A program made the position numbers and the translations under genes. From positions 1 through 15,573 of the forward strand of contig WLRX01000009.1 of the NCBI GenBank assembly GCA_009706135.1: a stretch of 15,573 nt of DNA, given 5' to 3'. Origin of the DNA: Actinomycetota bacterium (lineage in GTDB: Bacteria > Actinomycetota > Actinomycetes > Nanopelagicales > Nanopelagicaceae). The notes under the pieces were generated by a model. That model ran no database searches, was not told the DNA's origin, and saw only the letters and a program-made list of their open reading frames with translations. Below are positions 10,016 to 15,573 of the stretch, piece by piece; positions within the stretch are counted from its first letter, which is position 1; each line of letters opens with the position of its first letter.

Positions 10016-13000
10016 GTCAATTCACTTTCTGACATCTCCCGACGCCTGCGACCAGCTGGTGCAGCGAGCACTACAACCGTCAAGAGAAAAATGAATTGCA
10101 AAGAAAGCATGCCACGTCGATTGGTTCCGTCATGTAGTAATGAGATTTCCCCTGGCTGTTGAACCGTAAACCGTGTAAATCCATTTTCATCTTTCGTGCG
10201 CTCAAGAGTCTGACCATTTTGGAAAACTTTCCAATATTTGCTGTAAGAATCCGTCAACAGGATTGTTCCTGCTGAATTAATCTGTGTTCGAGTACCGATA
10301 CTTGTACTCAGGATTTCAGATACGTTTCCCTTGTCATCAATAAAATTGATCCGGCTTAGGGCATTACTTACTTTCCATACGATTCCAGCACCCGTGGCAG
10401 ATGCACGAACGAATCCACCAAGTCCATCAATAGTTCGAACTACTTCTTTATTCGTCGGACTCTTCGCGAAAACATATTTAATTCCATGTCGACCAAGAAC
10501 TTTAGATGCAGATATTCCAGTCCCATTGGCAATTTCTCTGATGGCATTTGTTATTTCTGGGGATTCGGCAGGAGAATTGTCAGGTTCTCCTAAAAGAACA
10601 TCGTGACCCCGCGCTAGGAAATATTGCAAAGTTGTAATGCCATTATTTTTTTCTTGACGGAGCACAAGTGTTTTTACGTTATCTTCTACGCCAAGAAAAG
10701 CTGGCAAAATTTTAGAATTTGTACTCCGCGTAGGTGAATCCGCCCCCGCTGTTACGAGCCAAGAAATCGTTGAGAGCGAATATAGAGTAGTAACGATGAC
10801 GAGTAGCCCAGCAAGAATGTGGCGGTAATGAAAGTTTGTAACAACAAGCACTTCGCGCAAGCGATCTAGTACCAAAATTCCAGCAGCGACTGAACAGATA
10901 GTTGCAATTGATATTAGTGAACCTGTCCAGATGCGAACTGGTGATGAATTACCGTGTCCGGAAATAGAGAGTGAACCGATCAGAACTGCTGCCGCTAATG
11001 CACCACTTCCAAAGTAAGAAATAATTCTTGCTTTAGTGGACGAGAAGAGCCCAACAAATAGAACTAAGGAAACCGGGCTAATTGACCACCAAGGCATAGC
11101 ACCAGGACCACCGGGATTTGCAAGTAATGCAAAATTCGGTCCTCCACCTGCAATGTTTAATCCTGGTTCGAGTAAAAGATTCTTCACATTCAATAAGCTC
11201 TGAATTGACCATGGAAGTGCGATAAGAATTGGTGCAATAACCAGTGTTAAACGTCGAGAGAGTCGCTGGTGGAAGAAATTAATATTTCCATATTTAACAA
11301 ATTCATTTATGGAAATTATTAGCGTAGCGACTGTGACGTATATAAAAACTTGCATTGAAAACATGAATGAAATGGAGAGAATCAAAGATAAAAGATAAAT
11401 CTTTCTCCATGAAATATTTTCAATGGCGAGCCAATCCTTTATCAGCAGTCCGATGTACGGCAAAAGAATAAGGGTTACAACGGTTCCTATACGGCCTGAG
11501 TTAATACTTGCCACTGCAACTGGAGAAATTGCATAGAAAAAACTGGAGGTAACGCGTAGCCAATTGTGTGAGGTTAACTTTGCAAAAAGTCTGTAACTAG
11601 AAAGCATGAAAAATAGTGGCGCAAAGAGGAAAAGTAGTGAAACAAAGAGACTCGCTTTCCCAAAAAAAATCGTCGACCCGAGTGCAACTATTGCTAGCCA
11701 CGGGGGTGCCCCTTGGTCCGTTCCCATCCCTATTTGATGCCAAGAATCAAAATACATGCGCCACAGATCTCTTGCGCCTTCCGGAGTTTGCACAAGCGCC
11801 CCACCAGCTAATGATCCGTACCGATGACGAGACCAAATTGCAATCAAAATCAACATCGCAAAGCCAGCCAGTACTTTTGGTTTCTTAAAAATTGTCCACC
11901 ATCGACCTGTTGTGGCAGGCGTTAACAAATCTTCATCTTCATTAAGTGAGTCAAGAACCGTATTTGTTTCAACTGTTTTCGAAAGTAACGCGCCCCGGGT
12001 TACATCAAATAATCTTTCAATGGCAGTTCGAACTTGATGACGCCGATGTGGAATGTATTCTTTCACGACTCGAGCAGAGAGTAATCTGTGGGATTTTCTA
12101 AACTTACGAGCACTCGCTAATACACGAGGATTTATGACTAGTGTTGCAAGTGCCAAAAGTTCATCGCTGGCATAACCAGGTAACTTTGCGAGTAAGTATC
12201 CGATGGCGCGCGCCGTTGCCGAGCTCAACAATTGCAAAGTTACCCACGGCAGCATCCACAAGGAAGAATTGGCGAGCAAAACATATGCAGCATTTCTGCG
12301 ATCAAGTAATAGTGGACGGTGTAAAAAAGCTTCTTTCACATCGGCTGAACGTCGCTCTGATGCAGCAGCTTGTGCATGAAAACCTTTAGCATCACTTACC
12401 GCGATAACCGAGTGTCCAGCCACTCTTGCCCGCCAGCCAAAATCCACATCATCTCTAAAGAGAGAAAGAATGGGATCGAATCCACCAAGTTCAACAAATG
12501 TATCTCGGCGAACAAGAGCACCTGCAGTACTTACGGCAAGAACATCGCGAACTCCATCGTGCTGACCTTGGTCGTATTCGTGTGGTTCAAGCCCAGTCCA
12601 GCGAGCACCATCGGATGCAATGCTGATTCCAATTTCTAATAAATGTGACTTGTCATGCCAACCTAATAATTTTGGTCCGGCCATGATGGCTTGTGGTTTT
12701 TCGGTCAGAGCATCAAGTAACTTCCCTAAAGCTTCAGGATGCATTGCGCAATCATCATGCAAGATCCATAGCCATTCATTTTCCGGAGAAGTTGGTGTTG
12801 GCAATGTTTGAATAGCTGCCCATATCGCATCACCAAAACCTGATTCACGATCAAGTGAGAGCACAGGAATTCTCGCACCTCTAAGTAGTGCTACTGATGA
12901 ATCAGTTGAACCAGTATCTACTGCAAGTATTTGATTGATTGAACGTTTTTGAGAAGTTAATGACGCAACAACTTGTGGTAACCACAACGCACCATCATGT

Positions 13001-13053
13001 ACAACAAGAATTGCTGTTACGTGTCGTAAATCTTCTGCGGCTGCTACAGCCAT
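10012..13053 (-). CDS. GT2 glycosyltransferase fused to a multi-pass membrane protein
   Basis: The 1013-residue protein has an N-terminal GT-A glycosyltransferase family 2 domain (about 12-250): nucleotide-site DTGSTD (46-51), the metal-binding LHDD (98-101), and the acceptor/catalytic region GGFDPILSLFRDDVDFGWRA (190-209). A linker with possible membrane-associated helices follows (about 250-395). A multi-pass membrane part of around ten or more helices spans about 395-770, then an outer domain (about 770-982), a last helix (983-999) and an Arg-rich tail. This layout suggests a processive or lipid-linked transferase that makes a surface glycan and may also help move it. Donor and acceptor cannot be told; GDP-mannose is plausible because manB and manC are close by. 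It begins 39 bases after whiB and overlaps the DUF5719 gene. Similar large GT2 proteins occur at the same site in many actinobacteria. Confidence 0.88.
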   Translation of the reverse strand: MAVAAAEDLRHVTAILVVHDGALWLPQVVASLTSQKRSINQILAVDTGSTDSSVALLRGARIPVLSLDRESGFGDAIWAAIQTLPTPTSPENEWLWILHDDCAMHPEALGKLLDALTEKPQAIMAGPKLLGWHDKSHLLEIGISIASDGARWTGLEPHEYDQGQHDGVRDVLAVSTAGALVRRDTFVELGGFDPILSLFRDDVDFGWRARVAGHSVIAVSDAKGFHAQAAASERRSADVKEAFLHRPLLLDRRNAAYVLLANSSLWMLPWVTLQLLSSATARAIGYLLAKLPGYASDELLALATLVINPRVLASARKFRKSHRLLSARVVKEYIPHRRHQVRTAIERLFDVTRGALLSKTVETNTVLDSLNEDEDLLTPATTGRWWTIFKKPKVLAGFAMLILIAIWSRHRYGSLAGGALVQTPEGARDLWRMYFDSWHQIGMGTDQGAPPWLAIVALGSTIFFGKASLFVSLLFLFAPLFFMLSSYRLFAKLTSHNWLRVTSSFFYAISPVAVASINSGRIGTVVTLILLPYIGLLIKDWLAIENISWRKIYLLSLILSISFMFSMQVFIYVTVATLIISINEFVKYGNINFFHQRLSRRLTLVIAPILIALPWSIQSLLNVKNLLLEPGLNIAGGGPNFALLANPGGPGAMPWWSISPVSLVLFVGLFSSTKARIISYFGSGALAAAVLIGSLSISGHGNSSPVRIWTGSLISIATICSVAAGILVLDRLREVLVVTNFHYRHILAGLLVIVTTLYSLSTISWLVTAGADSPTRSTNSKILPAFLGVEDNVKTLVLRQEKNNGITTLQYFLARGHDVLLGEPDNSPAESPEITNAIREIANGTGISASKVLGRHGIKYVFAKSPTNKEVVRTIDGLGGFVRASATGAGIVWKVSNALSRINFIDDKGNVSEILSTSIGTRTQINSAGTILLTDSYSKYWKVFQNGQTLERTKDENGFTRFTVQQPGEISLLHDGTNRRGMLSLQFIFLLTVVVLAAPAGRRRREMSESELT

Positions 13054-13077
13054 AAGGAAACCTGTTTTTCGTTCAGG

Positions 13078-13093
13078 ATCGCGCGAGCGCGAT
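13078..13093 (-). other. Short GC-rich hairpin after whiB
   Basis: ATCGCG and CGCGAT form a perfect six-base-pair stem around a four-base loop, starting at the last base of the whiB stop codon. It is not followed by a U-run; a second weak stem (CCTG/CAGG, 13061-13077) comes next, before the glycosyltransferase start. It could act as a partial terminator, or as a barrier that sets the ratio between whiB and the downstream genes. Confidence 0.35.
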
Positions 13094-13434
13094 TAAGCAG
13101 GACGGCGCTTCAGACGGCGGCGTTCGCGTTCTGAAAGTCCACCCCAAATTCCGAATCGTTCATCATGAGCTAATGCGTATTCCAAACATTGTGAACGCAC
13201 ATCACATGAGAGACAGACTCGCTTTGCTTCGCGAGTTGATCCACCCTTTTCAGGAAAAAATGCTTCTGGATCTGTTTGTGCGCAAAGCGCGCGCTCTTGC
13301 CACGACAACTCAACGCTCTCGCCAGAGACCAGTTGAATTATTGGGCCCGAGCCGAGGATTGTGTTCGAAGATGTAATAGGGGAAGTAGAGGAAGTAGGTG
13401 CCTGCTTCTGTGAATCTTGTGGGCGGATCGGCAT
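13093..13434 (-). CDS. whiB2: WhiB-family iron-sulfur transcription regulator (WhiB2/WhmD type)
   Basis: WhiB proteins hold a [4Fe-4S] cluster with four cysteines and act with the principal sigma factor. Counting from the upstream ATG at 13458, the cysteines are C59, C82, C85 and C91 (C-x22-C-x2-C-x5-C), followed by the turn GIWGG (103-107) and the basic tail RERRRLKRRP. The core ALCAQTDPEAFFPEKGGSTREAK is typical of WhiB2/WhmD, needed for septation in mycobacteria and Streptomyces. Two starts are possible: ATG 13458 (121 residues) and ATG 13434 (113 residues). The second is preferred because AAGGAG lies nine bases before it, while the first has only AAGGGA. The N-terminal approximately 45 residues are Ser/Thr/Pro-rich and unconserved. 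In M. tuberculosis whiB2 is also near DUF3499 and manB homologues. A promoter with an inverted repeat precedes it. Confidence 0.94.
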   Translation of the reverse strand: MPIRPQDSQKQAPTSSTSPITSSNTILGSGPIIQLVSGESVELSWQERALCAQTDPEAFFPEKGGSTREAKRVCLSCDVRSQCLEYALAHDERFGIWGGLSERERRRLKRRPA

Positions 13435-13495
13435 TGTCCGATTCTCCTTGTAATTCATGGCTTCATCCCTTGTGGATGTGGCCTACTAAAAGAGA

Positions 13496-13511
13496 ATTAC
13501 ACGCTTGTAAT
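13496..13511. promoter_or_regulatory. Inverted repeat ATTACA-N4-TGTAAT over the whiB -10 box
   Basis: A perfect 6-4-6 inverted repeat covers the whole -10 hexamer and ten bases of the spacer. A further TGTAAT half-site with the same preceding CT (CTTGTAAT) lies at 13447-13454, between the two possible whiB starts. A repressor bound to the palindrome would block RNA polymerase. The binding protein is not known from the sequence; WhiB autoregulation or MtrA are only guesses. Confidence 0.5.
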
Positions 13512-13524
13512 CCCTGTAAGTCAA
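13496..13524 (-). promoter_or_regulatory. Sigma70-like promoter for whiB
   Basis: On the minus strand TTGACT (13519-13524) and TGTAAT (13496-13501) are separated by exactly 17 bases, a near-consensus -35/-10 pair. Transcription would start near 13489, leaving a leader of about 30-55 bases to either whiB start. It lies in the 129-base gap after manC, the expected place for the promoter of the whiB-led cluster. Confidence 0.65.
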
Positions 13525-13563
13525 GTCCGATGAATCAGATATTGAGCGTGAAATGCAGAAAAT

Positions 13564-14532
13564 CTAAAGATTTAAGGGTGAAATCAACTCATTTGAATAG
13601 TAACTTCCAATAATTTTCGTATTTGCTGCCACAAGAGTTCCTGGTGCAATGAAACTGTTTACAACCTCTGACCCCGCGCCAACGTGGACTTCGGGGCAAA
13701 TAATGCTCCCACTTATTCGGGTATCGCCTTCAATGGTGCAGGCATCCCCCACGCTAGTGCCTTCATTTAAAACTGCCGAGGGCGCTATAACAGCTGTGGC
13801 AGATACTTTGAATTCTCCCGCCACTAAATACTTTGATCCGGCAAGGAGTGCTCCGGGTGTTCCGATGTCTAGCCAATATGAATCCTCAACATAACCGTAA
13901 ATTTTTTTGCCAGCAGCCACTAATGCGGGAAACACATCTCGTTCAACGCTGACCACAGTATTGGCCGCGATTGTGTCAATTACTGAAGGGTGAAAAACAT
14001 AGGAGCCAGCATTGATTGTGTTAGTAATTGGGTTTTCCATTTTTTCTAAGAATGCAGTTACGCGGCCGTTTTCATCAACTGGCACACAGCCATAAGCTCT
14101 GGCATCGCTTACATGGGTTAGGTGTAGCGTCACATCAGCTTGGTGATCTATGTGTTCTTTTATCTGTTTGGCCAAATTATGCGAACTTATAACATCACCG
14201 TTGAAAATAACTATTGGTTCATCGGATCCTGCAGGAAGATTTAATTCCGCTGCGGCATTTTTGATTGCACCGCCTGTACCAAGTGGAGTCTCCTCGACCG
14301 CATAGGAAATGTTCATGCCCCACCGAGAACCATCTCCAAAATAGGGGATAAAAACTTGCGATAAATAAGATGTTGCCAAGACGATGGTTGTAACACCCGC
14401 GCGCTTCGCGGCCATTAATTGATGTTCTGTTACTGGCAAACCTGCGATTGGGAGCATTGGCTTAGGAGTATCGCGAGTTAATGGCATAAGTCGTGTACCC
14501 ATTCCACCTACGAGAAGTATCCCCAGAGCCAT
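13564..14532 (-). CDS. manC: Sugar-1-phosphate nucleotidyltransferase, probable mannose-1-phosphate guanylyltransferase
   Basis: The enzyme joins a sugar-1-phosphate to NTP; in this context most likely GTP + mannose-1-phosphate to GDP-mannose. The 322-residue protein has the nucleotidyltransferase domain (about 3-235) with the signature GGMGTRLMPLT (9-19), K24 in PKPMLPI, the sugar/metal residues NGD (111-113), INAGSYVF (173-180) and D222 in YWLDIGTP. A left-handed beta-helix tail (about 243-310) with hexapeptide-like repeats (APSAVLNEGTSVGDACTIEG) follows. This short two-domain form is that of actinobacterial Rv3264c-like enzymes rather than the bifunctional proteobacterial ManC. Base specificity (GTP versus dTTP or ATP) cannot be proven by eye. 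The start is supported by AAGGTG ten bases or so upstream, within the end of dapC. It follows dapC after three bases and is the last gene before the whiB promoter gap. Confidence 0.88.
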   Translation of the reverse strand: MALGILLVGGMGTRLMPLTRDTPKPMLPIAGLPVTEHQLMAAKRAGVTTIVLATSYLSQVFIPYFGDGSRWGMNISYAVEETPLGTGGAIKNAAAELNLPAGSDEPIVIFNGDVISSHNLAKQIKEHIDHQADVTLHLTHVSDARAYGCVPVDENGRVTAFLEKMENPITNTINAGSYVFHPSVIDTIAANTVVSVERDVFPALVAAGKKIYGYVEDSYWLDIGTPGALLAGSKYLVAGEFKVSATAVIAPSAVLNEGTSVGDACTIEGDTRISGSIICPEVHVGAGSEVVNSFIAPGTLVAANTKIIGSYYSNELISPLNL

Positions 14533-14535
14533 GTA

Positions 14536-15573
14536 TTACACCTTCGAATCTGTGATGCGTGCGGCAGCTTCTGCAATTGCAGCATCTGTGGCTGTCATTG
14601 CAATACGCACATACTCTGAACCATCTACACCGTAAAAAATTCCTGGTGTTACTAGAATTCCTAATGTTGCGAGCGCTTCAACAGATTTCCACGCATCTTC
14701 GCCTCGCGTGCACCAGATATATAGACCTGCTTCTGAGTATTCGATTTTAAACCCAAGAGACTCAAGTGCTGGGGATAGTTTTTTTCGACGAGCGTTATAT
14801 CGAGCCCGCTGTTCGCTGACATGCTTTGAATCCCCCAAGGCTGCGATTATGGAGTGCTGAATTGGCAGCGGCACCATCATTCCTGCATGTTTTCTAATTT
14901 CAAGAATTTTCTTGATTAAAACCGGATCTCCAACCACAAAGGCTCCGCGATATCCCGCCATTGAAGAGCGCTTAGAAAGTGAAAGAACAGCCAAAATATT
15001 TGAGTTCTCACCTTGCGTGTAATTTAAAATAGAAGTTGGTGTTTTGGAGTCACCGAACTCCAGGTAACACTCATCGCTGATCACTGGGGTATTGTTTTTT
15101 CGAGAGTATTCAATAGCTGATGTGAGTTCGACTTCTGTATGAACTCGACCAGTTGGATTCGACGGTGAGTTAATCCATGCTAAATCAGCCTGTGGCCACT
15201 GCGTTGCATCGATATCAACTGGAACTGCCTGTGCTCCCGCGAGAATTGCTCCAACGTTATAGGTGGGATAAGCGACTTTCGGAATCAATACTTTTTTGGA
15301 TTGCAAGAATGTTGGCAGCCATGCAACAAATTCCTTCGATCCAATCAATGGCAAAACATCGAATTCACCCGTTGCGCCTAAATTTTTTGCTGCCCACTCG
15401 TTGATCGCATCGCGTAATTGTGGCGTTCCGGCAGTAAGTGGGTAACTCGGAGAGTTTGAATGCTCGGCTAAAGATTGCTGAATAAAATTTGGTGTCGGAT
15501 CTACTGGAGTTCCTTGGGATAGATCAATAATTCCTGCAGGGTGTTGGCGTGCTAGATCTCCAAAGGGCGCTAA
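14536..15573 (-). CDS. dapC: N-succinyldiaminopimelate aminotransferase DapC (5' end beyond the window)
   Basis: DapC is a PLP-dependent class I/II aminotransferase that makes N-succinyl-LL-diaminopimelate on the lysine/peptidoglycan pathway. The frame is open to the right edge, giving 345 visible residues; the family is about 360 residues, so roughly 10-20 N-terminal residues are missing. Visible segments: LAPFGDLARQHPAGIIDLSQ, GTPVDPTP, SYPLTAGTPQLRDAI, the glycine-site motif LPLIGSKEFVAWLP, the substrate loop INSPSNPTGR, the PLP-ring aspartate in VISDECYLEFG, and the Schiff-base lysine in LSLSKRSSMAGYRGAFV (visible residue about 201). The IGSKE and SPSNPTGR blocks are typical of actinobacterial DapC, which is often preceded by a ferredoxin gene; that flank is not visible. 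It reads into manC with a three-base gap. Intact in what can be seen. Confidence 0.93.
   Translation of the reverse strand, partial: LAPFGDLARQHPAGIIDLSQGTPVDPTPNFIQQSLAEHSNSPSYPLTAGTPQLRDAINEWAAKNLGATGEFDVLPLIGSKEFVAWLPTFLQSKKVLIPKVAYPTYNVGAILAGAQAVPVDIDATQWPQADLAWINSPSNPTGRVHTEVELTSAIEYSRKNNTPVISDECYLEFGDSKTPTSILNYTQGENSNILAVLSLSKRSSMAGYRGAFVVGDPVLIKKILEIRKHAGMMVPLPIQHSIIAALGDSKHVSEQRARYNARRKKLSPALESLGFKIEYSEAGLYIWCTRGEDAWKSVEALATLGILVTPGIFYGVDGSEYVRIAMTATDAAIAEAAARITDSKV

Overview
The window reads as chromosome of a low-GC, compact actinobacterium. The WhiB protein, the MtrAB two-component system, a DUF3499 protein and a DUF5719 protein are all actinobacterial hallmarks. The base composition (roughly low-to-mid 40s % GC by eye, not computed), very short gaps and overlapping genes point to a streamlined lineage such as the freshwater acI/Nanopelagicales group. 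That placement is an inference. No plus-strand gene, RNA gene, mobile element, CRISPR array or phage gene was seen; all twelve genes lie on the minus strand, so transcription runs from the right end to the left end.

Right part (15573 down to 13564): dapC, cut by the window edge, makes the diaminopimelate precursor of lysine and peptidoglycan. It is followed after 3 bases by a sugar-1-phosphate nucleotidyltransferase of the ManC type. A 129-base regulatory gap follows (13435-13563), with a good sigma70-like promoter whose -10 box lies inside a perfect inverted repeat. This promoter serves a WhiB2/WhmD-type iron-sulfur regulator.

Middle (13093 down to 6944): after whiB comes a tightly packed envelope cluster. 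It holds a 1013-residue GT2 glycosyltransferase fused to a multi-pass membrane part and an outer domain, a secreted DUF5719 protein joined to it by an ATGA overlap, a DUF3499 Cys-rich small protein, and a ManB-type phosphohexomutase. ManB and ManC together would supply GDP-mannose, and the GT2 is a natural candidate consumer. This is an inference.

Left part (6943 down to 1): a 126-base gap with a hairpin and several repeats precedes ahcY (S-adenosylhomocysteine hydrolase, short form). ahcY shares a base with mtrA (TAATG), mtrA overlaps mtrB, then come comF and secA (cut at its 3' end). The order matches the mycobacterial sahH-tmk-mtrA-mtrB-lpqB-(Rv3243c)-Rv3242c-hpf-secA1 region, but tmk, lpqB and hpf are missing here. 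The functions joined in this locus are cell-cycle/envelope signalling (MtrAB, WhiB2), wall and surface polymer precursors (DapC, ManB, ManC, GT2), the methyl cycle (AhcY) and protein export (SecA).
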